NCBI RefSeq assembly: GCF_014651135.1
Contig: NZ_BMWH01000001.1
Location: 495,194 to 559,193, forward strand
Source of the DNA: Streptomyces echinoruber
Lineage (GTDB): Bacteria > Actinomycetota > Actinomycetes > Streptomycetales > Streptomycetaceae
Direction of reading: 5' to 3'
DNA length: 64,000 nt
This document shows, piece by piece, positions 16,890-26,028 of this stretch. The notes under the pieces are model-generated. The model saw only the letters and a program-made list of their open reading frames with translations, did not search any database and was not told the origin of the DNA. Numbering within the stretch: the first letter of the stretch is position 1; each line of letters starts with the position of its first letter. The position numbers and the translations under genes were made by a program.

Positions 16890-18857
16890 ATGGGAGATGT
16901 CCGAGTCGCACCCCTTCGCCGGAGTCGGAGCAGTGCGCTGTCGCGGCGGGCCGCCGCCTGCGCGGTCTGGTATCTGCGGGCCGTCGCGTTCGTCAACTTC
17001 CTCAGCGCGGTGTGGGTCTCCCTGGGGCAGGACGTGCGGCGGCACAACCAGCAGAACCTCTTCACGCCGTACCTGCTGACCGCCGGCTTCGCCTCCGGCC
17101 TGTTCACCGTGTTCCTGGCGGTGACCATGCGGCGCCGCAAGCGCGCGGCGTGGATCCTGAACCTGGCGCTCAGCGGGCCGTTCCTGGCCCTGTTCGCCTT
17201 CGCGATGGCGGCGTTCCCGGAGATCCGTCACTCGGTGCAGAACTGGGTCTCCCTCGCCCTCACCGCGGCCTTCACCGGCGCGCTGCTGCTGGGGCGGCGC
17301 GAGTTCTACGCCAAGGGTGACCGCGCCAACCCCAAACTCGCCGCCGCGGTCGCCGCCGGCGGCCTGCTCGGCTGCTCGCTGCTGGCCGGGCTGCTGGTCA
17401 CGCTTACCAACCAGGCGCCGGACGCGGCGCGTTCGACCTTCGCCGAGCGGTGGCACTACGGCGCCCTGCGGCTGGTGTCGGTCGCCCCCGACGAGGCCCG
17501 CTTCCCCGGCATCGCCTCCCCCCACTGGGTGGACGTCGCCGTCAACGTCCTGAGCACCCTCCTCGTCCTCGCCGTCTTCTACGCCGCCTTCCGCTCCCGG
17601 CGCGCCGTCGACCCGCTCACCGAGGACGACGAGAAGCGGCTGCGGGAGCTGCTGGAGCAGCACGGCGAGCGCGACTCGCTCGGCTACTTCGCGCTGCGCC
17701 GCGAGAAGAGCGTGGTGTGGTCCCCGTCCGGCAAGGCGGCCGTCGCCTACCGCGTCGTCGGCGGTGTCGCGCTCGCCTCCGGCGACCCGCTCGGCGACCC
17801 GGAGGCGTGGCCCGGCGCGATCGGGCCGTGGCTGGCGCAGGCCCGCGCCCACGGGTGGATCCCGGCGGTGATGGGGGCGAGCGAGGAGGCGGGCACGGTG
17901 TACGCGCGGCACGGGCTGGACGCGCTGGAGCTGGGCGACGAGGCCGTGGTGGAGGTCGCCGAGTTCACCCTGGAGGGGCGGGCCATGCGTACGGTGCGCC
18001 AGGCCTGCAACCGGGTCCGGCGGGCCGGGTACACGGTACGCATCCGGCGGCACGAGGAGATCCCGCCCGAGGAGATGGCGTACTTCGTGCGGCGGGCGGA
18101 CGACTGGCGCGACGGCCCCACCGAACGCGGCTTCAGCATGGCCCTGGGGCGGCTCGGGGACCCGCGGGACGGGCGCTGCGTGCTGCTGGAGTGCCGGGAC
18201 GCGGGCGGGGAGCTGCGGGCGCTGCTGTCCTTCGTGCCGTGGGGGCCGCACGGGCTGTCCCTGGACCTGATGCGGCGGGAGCAGGACCCCGACGGCCGCG
18301 CCAACGGGCTGGTGGAGTTCATGGTGATCGAACTGCTCCGTCGCGCCCGGGAGATCGGCGTCACGCAGGTCTCGCTCAACTTCGCCATGTTCCGTTCCGT
18401 CTTCGAACGTGGCGCGCGTCTCGGCGCGGGCCCGGTGCTGCGGCTGTGGCGGTCGCTGCTGAGCTTCTTCTCGCGGTGGTGGCAGATCGAGTCGCTGTAC
18501 CGGGCCAACGCCAAGTACCGGCCCATCTGGGAACCCAGGTTCCTGCTCTTCGAGAAGAGCGCGGACCTGCCGCGCATCGGCCTCGCGGCGGCGCGCGCGG
18601 AGGGCTTCCTGGAGCTGCCGGGAGTCCTGCGGCGCCGGGGCGGCCGTACCGCGGGCGCGGGACGGGCGCACGCGACGGGGCGCACGGGGAAGACGAAGAA
18701 GACGGGGAAGACGGAGATCGCGGGGAACGCAGGGGGAACGGGGGTCGCGGGGATGGCGGGGACGACGGATACGGCGGACACGGCGGGGACGGCGGGGACA
18801 CGAGCCGGGGAGGCGCCGGCGGGGCGGACCGGGGCGCCGACGGAGAGCCGCCGATGA
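16890..18857 (+). CDS. MprF/LysX-like phosphatidylglycerol lysyltransferase-type membrane protein (DUF2156)
   Basis: A 655-residue membrane protein with about six membrane helices (roughly 20-240) and a C-terminal DUF2156 acyltransferase-like domain (about 250-590) containing GYFALRREKSVVWSPSGKAA, GDPLGDPEAW and WGPHGLSLDLMRR. In characterised relatives this domain transfers an amino acid from aminoacyl-tRNA to membrane phosphatidylglycerol, changing surface charge. A 70-residue low-complexity tail (TGKTKKTGKT..., then Ala/Gly/Thr-rich) follows and is encoded by short repeats. Its stop overlaps the next ATG, so the pair is coupled. Confidence 0.88.
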   Translation: MGDVRVAPLRRSRSSALSRRAAACAVWYLRAVAFVNFLSAVWVSLGQDVRRHNQQNLFTPYLLTAGFASGLFTVFLAVTMRRRKRAAWILNLALSGPFLALFAFAMAAFPEIRHSVQNWVSLALTAAFTGALLLGRREFYAKGDRANPKLAAAVAAGGLLGCSLLAGLLVTLTNQAPDAARSTFAERWHYGALRLVSVAPDEARFPGIASPHWVDVAVNVLSTLLVLAVFYAAFRSRRAVDPLTEDDEKRLRELLEQHGERDSLGYFALRREKSVVWSPSGKAAVAYRVVGGVALASGDPLGDPEAWPGAIGPWLAQARAHGWIPAVMGASEEAGTVYARHGLDALELGDEAVVEVAEFTLEGRAMRTVRQACNRVRRAGYTVRIRRHEEIPPEEMAYFVRRADDWRDGPTERGFSMALGRLGDPRDGRCVLLECRDAGGELRALLSFVPWGPHGLSLDLMRREQDPDGRANGLVEFMVIELLRRAREIGVTQVSLNFAMFRSVFERGARLGAGPVLRLWRSLLSFFSRWWQIESLYRANAKYRPIWEPRFLLFEKSADLPRIGLAAARAEGFLELPGVLRRRGGRTAGAGRAHATGRTGKTKKTGKTEIAGNAGGTGVAGMAGTTDTADTAGTAGTRAGEAPAGRTGAPTESRR

Positions 18858-19633
18858 GGGCGGCCGTCCGCTGGGCGCGCGCCGAGTGGGGGCCGCTGTA
18901 CGCCACCGTGCGCGCGCCGCTGCTGCGCCGGCGCCTGCGGGCGGTTCCGATGACGCTGGCGGCCGTCTGCCTGACGGGCGCGCTGCACCTGGCGCACAGC
19001 CGGCCGTGGGGGCACCGCCTCGTGCAGGACATCGGCGCGGTGCGCGCCGCGGACCCGCTGTGGCTGGCGCTGCTGCGCACCCCGCTCTCCCTGTTCGTCC
19101 CGGCGCTGGACCTGCCGGTGTGGGGCGCGCTCGCGCAGATCCTGGTGGTGTTCGGCCTCGCGGAGATCTGCCTGGGCCGGTGGCGCACCCTGGGCCTCGC
19201 CTACGCCGTGACGCTCGCCGGCACCCTCTACGCGCGCGTGGGCATCGCCCTGGGCCCGGGCACGCCGCTCGGACTGCCCGGCTCCGACGCGTGGGTCGTC
19301 GACACCGGCCCCTCGGCGGCGGTCGTCGGGCTCGCCGTCCACCTGGGTCTGCGCTACGGCGCCCACGTCACCGCGGGCGCCGTCGTGGCGGCGATGGCGG
19401 TGGAGGTGGTGGTGAAGGAGAACCTGGCCGGCAAGGAGCACCTCGCCGCGATCGCCGTCGTCCTCGCCCTGTGCGCCCTCCCGGCCCTGCGGCGGCGGCT
19501 GCGCGGGCGGCGGGCGCCCGCGGCCCGCGCCGGGACGGTCGCCGCGCCCCTGCCGGTGCGGCCCGCCGCCTCCCGCGCCGGGGTCGCGCGCGCCTCCCCG
19601 GCCCACCGGTCACCCGTCGGCCGCACCGACTGA
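18854..19633 (+). CDS. Rhomboid-like integral membrane protein
   Basis: A 259-residue protein with about five to six membrane segments. A segment DTGPSAAVVGLAVHLGLRYG resembles the GxSx motif of the rhomboid fold, but a second catalytic His is not clear, so it may be an inactive relative. The ATG at 18854 overlaps the stop of the lysyltransferase-like gene (ATGA), which predicts coupled translation and a shared role at the membrane. The C-terminal 60 residues are basic and Ala/Pro-rich. Confidence 0.75.
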   Translation: MRAAVRWARAEWGPLYATVRAPLLRRRLRAVPMTLAAVCLTGALHLAHSRPWGHRLVQDIGAVRAADPLWLALLRTPLSLFVPALDLPVWGALAQILVVFGLAEICLGRWRTLGLAYAVTLAGTLYARVGIALGPGTPLGLPGSDAWVVDTGPSAAVVGLAVHLGLRYGAHVTAGAVVAAMAVEVVVKENLAGKEHLAAIAVVLALCALPALRRRLRGRRAPAARAGTVAAPLPVRPAASRAGVARASPAHRSPVGRTD

Positions 19634-19711
19634 CGCCGCCCGCCGGCCGCCCGCCGACTGCCCCGCCTGACACCGCCCAAAGTCCGCTGCCCCGCTGGTC
19701 CGCCGCCCGCC

Positions 19712-20506
19712 TCACTTCGGCCCGGGCAGGTCCCGGCGGGACGATCCGGGCAGGTCCCGGTGGGACGGCGCCGGGTCGGGGCGGCCCGCGATCCAGTCCT
19801 GGACGGCGTTGCGCAGGCGGGTCCAGCGCAGGTCGTGGCGGTAGGCGCGCAGGCTCGCCCGGGCCCGGGCGCGGGGCCGGTGGCGGTAGAGGCGCCGGGC
19901 CCACGGGGAGTCGGGCCGGGCCAGGCGGATGGCGCCGATCAGGGCCACCGGCGGCACGATCGCGCCGAAGACGGCCGTGCGGTACTTGCCCTTGCTCAGG
20001 GCGACGAGGGAGACGAGGAAGTTCGTGCCGATGCTGGACAGGGCGGTGCCGCGGTTCTGCAGTTCCTGCGCGGACAGGTCGTTGACGCCGAACGGCGCGA
20101 ACCCGGCGAGGACCAGCCCGACGAGGGCGGCGGTGAGCACGACGGCCTCGACGCTCTTGCGCCCGGCCTCGCTCCAGTACACGTCGTCCAGGTGCAGGAT
20201 CAGCGCGAACTCGTCCAGCACGAGGCCCGCGCCCGTCCCGAACAGCACCGCGCACACGGCCGCGCCGACGCCGTTGTGGAAACTGGCCACCGTGCCGAAC
20301 CCGCCGACCAGGGTGAGCACCACCCCGGGCACCACGTGGTGGATGTGCAGCCCGCCGGCCCGGACGTTGCCGAAGGGCCCCTTCCCGGCCCGGATCAGCC
20401 GGGTGATGGCACGGGTGACCAGGAAGGTGAGGACGAACGCGGTGAGCGCGAGGAGCAGCGGGAGCTTGCCGGGCTCGATCACGTTGCGCTCCAACCAATG
20501 TCCCAT
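19712..20506 (-). CDS. Conserved integral membrane protein, HIHH motif
   Basis: A 264-residue protein with about six hydrophobic segments. Notable conserved-looking charged motifs inside the membrane region are GGLHIHHVVPG and GLVLDEFALILHLDDVYW, followed by a basic cytoplasmic tail. The repeated His/Asp groups suggest metal binding or an enzymatic active site at the membrane, but I recognise no characterised member. The tail includes a duplicated SHRDLPG/SRRDLPG unit. The start ATG at 20506 is divergent from cobS. Confidence 0.78.
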   Translation of the reverse strand: MGHWLERNVIEPGKLPLLLALTAFVLTFLVTRAITRLIRAGKGPFGNVRAGGLHIHHVVPGVVLTLVGGFGTVASFHNGVGAAVCAVLFGTGAGLVLDEFALILHLDDVYWSEAGRKSVEAVVLTAALVGLVLAGFAPFGVNDLSAQELQNRGTALSSIGTNFLVSLVALSKGKYRTAVFGAIVPPVALIGAIRLARPDSPWARRLYRHRPRARARASLRAYRHDLRWTRLRNAVQDWIAGRPDPAPSHRDLPGSSRRDLPGPK

Positions 20507-20577
20507 ATGAGCACCTTATAGACCTTTTGCCAGTGGCCGCTTCTTCCGTCTCCGGCACCGCCGGGTACCCTGCGCCG

Positions 20578-21372
20578 GTGCTCGACGACACCTCCCCCGC
20601 CACCTGGCCGGACGGCCTGCGCTTCGCCTTCGGCACCCTGACCGTGCTGCCCGTCCGGGTGGCCCGGTGGGACCGGTCCGCCGCCCGCCGGGGCATGGCG
20701 GGCGCGCCGCTGGCGGGACTCGCGGTCGGGGTGTGCGGCGCCGCCCTCGGGACGGTGCTGCTCCTGCTGGGCGCCGGCGCCCCGCTCGCCGCCGTGGCCA
20801 CCGTCGCCGCGGGTGCCGCGCTCACCCGGGGCCTGCACCTGGACGGACTGGCCGATACCGCCGACGGGCTGGGCAGCGGCAGGCCCGCCGAGGACGCGCT
20901 GCGCATCATGAAGCAGTCGGACATCGGGCCGTTCGGGGTCGTCGCGCTCGTCCTGGTGCTGCTCGCCCAGACGGCCGCCCTGGCGCGGGCCTACGACGGC
21001 TCGTGGTCCCGCGGCGCCCTCGCCGCCGTCGTCGCCGCGACCGCGGCCCGGCTGGCGCTGACCCGCGCGGCGCGCACCGGGGTGCCGGCCGCGCGCCCGG
21101 AGGGCCTGGGCGCCGCCGTCGCCGGGGTGGTGCCCCGGACCACGGCCCTGCTGGTCACCCTCCTGGTCACCGCCGTCTCCGCCGCCGCGGGCGCTCTCCT
21201 CGGCCCGTACGACGCCGTCCGCGCCGCCGCCGCGGTGGCCGTCTCCGCCGCCGTCGCCGAACTGCTGCTGCGGCACTGCACGCGCCGCTTCGGCGGGGTC
21301 ACCGGCGACGTGTTCGGCGGGCTGGCGGAGACGGCGGCGACGGCCGCGCTGGTCGTACTGGCACTCGGCTGA
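20578..21372 (+). CDS. cobS: Adenosylcobinamide-GDP ribazoletransferase CobS
   Basis: CobS joins adenosylcobinamide-GDP to alpha-ribazole in the membrane, the last assembly step after CobU and CobT. The 264-residue product has the family core DGLRFAFGTLTVLPV, the metal-binding RGLHLDGLADTADGLG and MKQSDIGPFGV, and about six to seven membrane helices. The GTG at 20578 gives the usual short N-terminus; an upstream TTG at 20527 would add 17 residues. It is the third cob gene in the window but is not contiguous with the others. Confidence 0.93.
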   Translation: MLDDTSPATWPDGLRFAFGTLTVLPVRVARWDRSAARRGMAGAPLAGLAVGVCGAALGTVLLLLGAGAPLAAVATVAAGAALTRGLHLDGLADTADGLGSGRPAEDALRIMKQSDIGPFGVVALVLVLLAQTAALARAYDGSWSRGALAAVVAATAARLALTRAARTGVPAARPEGLGAAVAGVVPRTTALLVTLLVTAVSAAAGALLGPYDAVRAAAAVAVSAAVAELLLRHCTRRFGGVTGDVFGGLAETAATAALVVLALG

Positions 21373-21409
21373 AGCGGGAGCGGGCGGGGGCGGGGGCGGG
21401 GCGAGGGCG

Positions 21410-21577
21410 GGGGAACGGGAAGCAGCCGGAGAGAGCAGGGGTCACTGGGGAGAGCGGGGAGCAGGCGGGGAGAGCGGGGACCCCCGGAGAGAGCGGGAAT
21501 CACCAGGGAGAGCGGAGATCCCCAGAGAGAGGGGGAATCACCAGGGAGAGCGGAGATCACCGGGAAGAGCGGGGCAG
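21410..21577. repeat. Imperfect tandem repeats after cobS
   Basis: Units of about 18-38 bases built on GGGGAGAGCGGGGA and GGGAATCACCAGGGAGAGCG. The longer unit starts near 21495 and 21533. It fills the gap between converging cobS and the GH114 gene. Confidence 0.8.
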
Positions 21578-21583
21578 CGGTGG

Positions 21584-22447
21584 TCAGCACGGGCGGCGCC
21601 ACGCCCCCAGCTCGTACCTCTTCAGCATCGAGCTCAGCCCCAGCCGCCGGGCCTGGGGGCAGAAGCGGCTCGTCGGCAGCTCGTACTCGACGTGGAAGAC
21701 GGCCTTGCCGGCCCTGACGAACGGCTCCAGCCGCGCGCACTCGCCGTACTGGGCGCACTGCTCGTCGACCGCGAAGTCGAAGTCGCCGACCAGGTGCGGG
21801 ATCTGGTCGAGGTCGTTCTTCAGGCCGACGGCGAGCCCCCGCTCGTGGGCGAGGCGGGCGACTAGGCGGTTGTAGCGGAGCTGGTCGGCGGCGGTGAGCG
21901 GGAAGCCGGTGCGGTTGCGGTAGCCGTCCATGTTGTCCGGCTCGACGGCGTCGAAGCCCTTGCGGCGGCACAGGTCGAGGCGGGCCGCCAGCAGCGGCCG
22001 CAGGACGTCGGTGCGGCGGATGTCGAGCCAGCGCTCGCCGCGCCAGCCGTTGCCGCGCCCCAGCACGGACTCGGGGAACCTCCCGGCGTCCGGCCGGAAG
22101 TCCTCCCAGGCGCCGGTGGAGACGTAGCAGATCACCTTGCGGCCCGCGCGGTGCAGGGCGGCCACGGTGGCCGCCGGGTGGTCGAAGCCGTCGATGTCGT
22201 AGACCGGCACGTCGACCGAGGTGTCCAGGCGGCCGCTGAGCTGCCACTGCCAGGCCAGGCCCGGCCGGGGCCGCCAGTGCCCGCCCGCCCGTCCGCCCCC
22301 GCTCCCGGAGCCGGAACTCGAACCGGAACTCGAACCGGAACCGGAACCGGAGCCGGAATCGGAACCCGAGCCGGGACCGGGTGGCGTGCCGCACCCGGCG
22401 AGCAGCAGCAGGACGAGCAGGGCGGCGAGGTGCGGGGCGCGTCTCAA
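21584..22447 (-). CDS. GH114 family lipoprotein (endo-alpha-1,4-polygalactosaminidase-like)
   Basis: A 287-residue exported lipoprotein with lipobox LLAGC (cysteine at about 19), a Ser/Gly linker (about 26-55) and a GH114-type TIM-barrel domain: WQWQLSGRLDTSVDVPVYDIDGFD, GRKVICYVSTGAWEDFRPD, GFDAVEPDNMDGY and LAVGLKNDLDQI. Characterised relatives cleave alpha-1,4-galactosaminan. The Asp residues in VYDID and Glu/Asp in VEPDN are the likely active-site acids. The linker comes from an alternating CCGGAA repeat. Confidence 0.88.
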   Translation of the reverse strand: MRRAPHLAALLVLLLLAGCGTPPGPGSGSDSGSGSGSGSSSGSSSGSGSGGGRAGGHWRPRPGLAWQWQLSGRLDTSVDVPVYDIDGFDHPAATVAALHRAGRKVICYVSTGAWEDFRPDAGRFPESVLGRGNGWRGERWLDIRRTDVLRPLLAARLDLCRRKGFDAVEPDNMDGYRNRTGFPLTAADQLRYNRLVARLAHERGLAVGLKNDLDQIPHLVGDFDFAVDEQCAQYGECARLEPFVRAGKAVFHVEYELPTSRFCPQARRLGLSSMLKRYELGAWRRPC

Positions 22448-22700
22448 GGCGGCGGGCTCCAGGGGTGCGGCGGGGCTCTTCCCCGGATGACGCGCGGCGG
22501 GGGCGCGCGGTGTGCGGGGACCCGGTGACTGTGGCGGGGCTCACCCGGTGCGAGGATCGGGGGGACGGCCGTGACGCGACCGCGGGGTGAACGCCCGCGG
22601 GCAGGGCCGGGAGACCCCCGGGCGTACGCTCGTCACGGCACAGGGCCGTACCACACGTCAGGCCGCACCACACGTCTTACGGAAGCGAGAATTCACCACC

Positions 22701-24233
22701 GTGACTGCTCTCACTCTCAGCACCGCCGCGGCGCCCGGCCTGCGGGTCGACGCAATCGTCGTCGGGGTCGCCAAGGGCGCCGAGGGACCGGTCGTCGCGC
22801 CCGGCGCGGAGGCCGTGGACCAGGCGTACGACGGCAGGCTCGCCGCTGTCCTGGAGACCCTCGGCGCCACCGGGGCCGAGGGCGAGGTCACCAAACTGCC
22901 CGCGCCGTCGGGCTTCAAGGCGCCGCTCGTGGTCGCGGTCGGCCTGGGCGCGCAGCCGGAGAAGGACGCCGGGTACGACGCCGAGGCGCTGCGCCGGGCC
23001 GCCGGCTGCGCCGCCCGCGCGCTCGCCGGCTCCCAGAAGGCCGCCTTCGCGCTGCCGCTGGCGGACGCCGCCGACGCCGGCGCGGTCGCCGAGGGCGTGC
23101 TGCTGGGGGCGTACACCTTCGACGCCTACAAGGACCGGGGCGAGGGCGCGAAGAAGGGCAAGGGCAACGGCAAGGCCCCGCTCGGCGAGGCCGCCCTGCT
23201 CGGCGGCAGGCCGCGCGACAAGGCGTACAAGGCCGCGCTCGAGCGCGCCGTCGCCGTGTGCGAGGAGCTCAACCGCGCCCGCGACCTGGTCAACACCCCG
23301 CCGAACGACCTCAACCCCGAGGCGTTCGCGGCGATCGCCCAGGCCGCCGCCAAGGAGCACGGCATCAAGGTGCAGGTGCTCGACGAGAAGGCGCTCGCCA
23401 AGGGCGGCTACGGCGGCATCCTCGGCGTCGGCTCCGGCTCCGCGTCCGCGCCGCGCCTGGTGAAGCTGTCGTACCGCAACTCCAAGGCGAAGAAGCACCT
23501 GGCGTTCGTCGGCAAGGGCATCACCTACGACTCCGGCGGCATCTCCCTGAAGCCGGCCGGCCACAACGAGACGATGAAGTGCGACATGAGCGGCGCCGCC
23601 GCCGTGTTCGCCGCGGTCGTCGCCGCCGCCCGGCTGGGCCTGGAGGTCAACGTCACCGGCTGGCTGGCGCTGGCCGAGAACATGCCCTCCGGCTCCGCCA
23701 CCCGCCCGGGCGACGTGCTGCGCATGTACAGCGGCAAGACCGTCGAGGTGCTCAACACCGACGCCGAGGGCCGGCTGGTGCTCGCCGACGCGCTGTGGGC
23801 CGCGTCGCAGGAGAAGCCGGACGCGATCGTGGACGTGGCCACCCTGACCGGCGCGATGGTGCTGGCGCTGGGCAGCCGCACCTTCGGGATCATGGCCAAC
23901 GACGACGCGTTCCGCTCCGCGGTGTTCGAGGCCGCCCAGGAGGTCGGCGAGCAGGCCTGGCCCATGCCGCTGCCGGAGCACCTGCGCAAGGGCATGGACT
24001 CCCCCGTCGCCGACATCGCCAACATGGGCGAGCGGATGGGCGGCGGGCTCGTCGCGGGCCTGTTCCTGCGGGAGTTCGTGGGCGAGGGCATCACCTGGGC
24101 GCACCTCGACATCGCCGGCCCGGCCTTCAACGAGCAGGGCCCGTTCGGCTACACGCCCAAGGGCGGCACCGGCTCGGGCGTGCGGACGCTGGTGCGGCTG
24201 GCGGAGCTCACGGCCGCGGGCGACCTGGGCTGA
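22701..24233 (+). CDS. pepA: Leucyl aminopeptidase (M17)
   Basis: A 510-residue M17 cytosolic aminopeptidase using two metal ions. The signature NTDAEGRLVLADAL is present, as are KGITYDSGGISLKPA (metal-binding Lys and Asp), KCDMSGAAAV and GWLALAENMPSG. GTG at 22701 follows GAAGCGAGAATT, with the purine-rich GGAAGCGAG as a possible ribosome site. Together with downstream lpdA it sits in the conserved core. Confidence 0.95.
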   Translation: MTALTLSTAAAPGLRVDAIVVGVAKGAEGPVVAPGAEAVDQAYDGRLAAVLETLGATGAEGEVTKLPAPSGFKAPLVVAVGLGAQPEKDAGYDAEALRRAAGCAARALAGSQKAAFALPLADAADAGAVAEGVLLGAYTFDAYKDRGEGAKKGKGNGKAPLGEAALLGGRPRDKAYKAALERAVAVCEELNRARDLVNTPPNDLNPEAFAAIAQAAAKEHGIKVQVLDEKALAKGGYGGILGVGSGSASAPRLVKLSYRNSKAKKHLAFVGKGITYDSGGISLKPAGHNETMKCDMSGAAAVFAAVVAAARLGLEVNVTGWLALAENMPSGSATRPGDVLRMYSGKTVEVLNTDAEGRLVLADALWAASQEKPDAIVDVATLTGAMVLALGSRTFGIMANDDAFRSAVFEAAQEVGEQAWPMPLPEHLRKGMDSPVADIANMGERMGGGLVAGLFLREFVGEGITWAHLDIAGPAFNEQGPFGYTPKGGTGSGVRTLVRLAELTAAGDLG

Positions 24234-24544
24234 GGCCCGTCCCGCGGTCGCGGCGGTCCCGGGGTGCGAGGCGTCCCGGGGCCGCGACGGCCCCGGGTGC
24301 GGGACGTCCCGCCGCCGCAACGACCCTGGGTGCGGGACGTCCCGGGGTCGTTTTGTCCCGTCGGCACCGGTGCGTGGGGCGTCTCACACCCGGGCCCCGC
24401 GTCTCGTCCGGTGCCGACAAGTGCAAAGATGGGGTCTCGGCAGGACAGGGCCCCACCGAAGGGCCGAAGCACAAGCGGCCGGACACCAGCCGCCTGCCGG
24501 TCATCGCGGACCGGCGCACGGCGCACATGCATGGAGGACGTGAC
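24234..24544. other. Intergenic region between pepA and lpdA
   Basis: A 311-base gap. Its first 110 bases hold a GGTGCGGGACGTCCCG-type repeat (near 24264-24350, three diverged copies). The rest contains the lpdA leader with a GGAGG site at 24533-24537. No gene is seen. Confidence 0.6.
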
Positions 24545-25933
24545 GTGGCGAACGACGCCAGCACCGTTTTCGACCTAGTGATCCTCGGCGGTGGTAGCGG
24601 TGGTTACGCCGCGGCCCTGCGCGGGGCGCAGCTGGGCCTGGACGTCGCCCTGATCGAGAAGGACAAGGTCGGCGGCACCTGCCTGCACCGAGGATGCATC
24701 CCCACCAAGGCCCTGCTGCACGCCGGCGAGATCGCCGACCAGGCGCGCGAGAGCGAGCAGTTCGGCGTCAAGGCCAGCTTCGAGGGCATCGACATGCCCG
24801 CCGTCCACAAGTACAAGGACGAGGTCGTCGCGGGCCTGTACAAGGGCCTGCAGGGCCTGATCGCCTCCCGCAAGGTGACCTACATCGAGGGTGAGGGCCG
24901 CCTGTCGTCGGCCACCTCGGTGGACGTCAACGGGCAGCGCATCCAGGGCCGTCACATCCTGCTCGCGACCGGCTCCGTGCCGAAGTCGCTGCCGGGCCTG
25001 GAGATCGACGGCGACCGCATCATCTCCTCGGACCACGCGCTGGTCCTGGACCGCGTGCCGAAGTCCGCGATCATCCTCGGCGGCGGCGTGATCGGCGTCG
25101 AGTTCGCCTCCGCGTGGAAGTCCTTCGGCGTCGACGTCACCATCATCGAGGGCTTGAAGCACCTCGTGCCGGCCGAGGACGAGAACTCCTCCAAGCTGCT
25201 GGAGCGGGCCTTCCGCAAGCGCGGCATCAAGTTCAACCTGGGCACCTTCTTCGAGAAGGCCGAGTACACCCAGGACGGTGTCAAGGTCACCCTCGCCGAC
25301 GGCAAGGAGTTCGAGGCCGAGCTGCTGCTCGTCGCCGTCGGCCGCGGCCCGGTCTCCCAGGGCCTGGGCTACGAGGAGGTCGGGGTCGCCATGGACCGCG
25401 GCTACGTCCTCGTCGACGAGTACATGCGCACCAACATCCCCACCATCTCCGCCGTCGGCGACCTGGTGCCGACCCTGCAGCTCGCGCACGTCGGCTTCGC
25501 GGAGGGCATCCTGGTGGCGGAGCGGCTGGCCGGCCTGAAGGTCGTGCCGATCGACTACGACGGCGTCCCGCGGGTGACCTACAGCCACCCGGAGGTCGCC
25601 TCCGTGGGTCTGTCCGAGGCCAAGGCCAAGGAGATCTACGGTGCGGACAAGGTCGTCGCTCTGAAGTACAACCTGGCGGGCAATGGGCGGAGCAAGATCC
25701 TCAAGACCGCGGGCGAGATCAAGCTCGTCCAGGTCAAGGACGGTGCCGTGGTCGGCGTCCACATGGTCGGCGACCGCATCGGCGAGCAGGTCGGCGAGGC
25801 CCAGCTGATCTACAACTGGGAGGCGCTGCCGGCCGAGGTCGCCCAGCTCATCCACGCCCACCCGACGCAGAACGAGGCGCTCGGCGAGGCCCACCTGGCC
25901 CTGGCCGGCAAGCCGCTGCACGCGCACGACTGA
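24545..25933 (+). CDS. lpdA: Dihydrolipoyl dehydrogenase (E3)
   Basis: A 462-residue FAD flavoenzyme that reoxidises dihydrolipoamide of the 2-oxoacid dehydrogenase complexes with NAD. The FAD motif GGGSGGYAAAL is at the N-terminus, the redox cysteines are Cys46 and Cys51 in GGTCLHRGC, the NAD motif is ILGGGVIGVEFA, and the active-site His439-Glu444 pair lies in HPTQNE. GTG at 24545 is seven bases after GGAGG. It is followed by sucB after 95 bases, a likely operon. Confidence 0.96.
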   Translation: MANDASTVFDLVILGGGSGGYAAALRGAQLGLDVALIEKDKVGGTCLHRGCIPTKALLHAGEIADQARESEQFGVKASFEGIDMPAVHKYKDEVVAGLYKGLQGLIASRKVTYIEGEGRLSSATSVDVNGQRIQGRHILLATGSVPKSLPGLEIDGDRIISSDHALVLDRVPKSAIILGGGVIGVEFASAWKSFGVDVTIIEGLKHLVPAEDENSSKLLERAFRKRGIKFNLGTFFEKAEYTQDGVKVTLADGKEFEAELLLVAVGRGPVSQGLGYEEVGVAMDRGYVLVDEYMRTNIPTISAVGDLVPTLQLAHVGFAEGILVAERLAGLKVVPIDYDGVPRVTYSHPEVASVGLSEAKAKEIYGADKVVALKYNLAGNGRSKILKTAGEIKLVQVKDGAVVGVHMVGDRIGEQVGEAQLIYNWEALPAEVAQLIHAHPTQNEALGEAHLALAGKPLHAHD

Positions 25934-26028
25934 CAGCCCTCGGGCGCGACGACACGACTTCCGCTTCCCCCGGTTCCCGACCCCGCTCGCACCGGGGGAG
26001 ATCCCATCCGTAAGGAGCAACCGAAACC

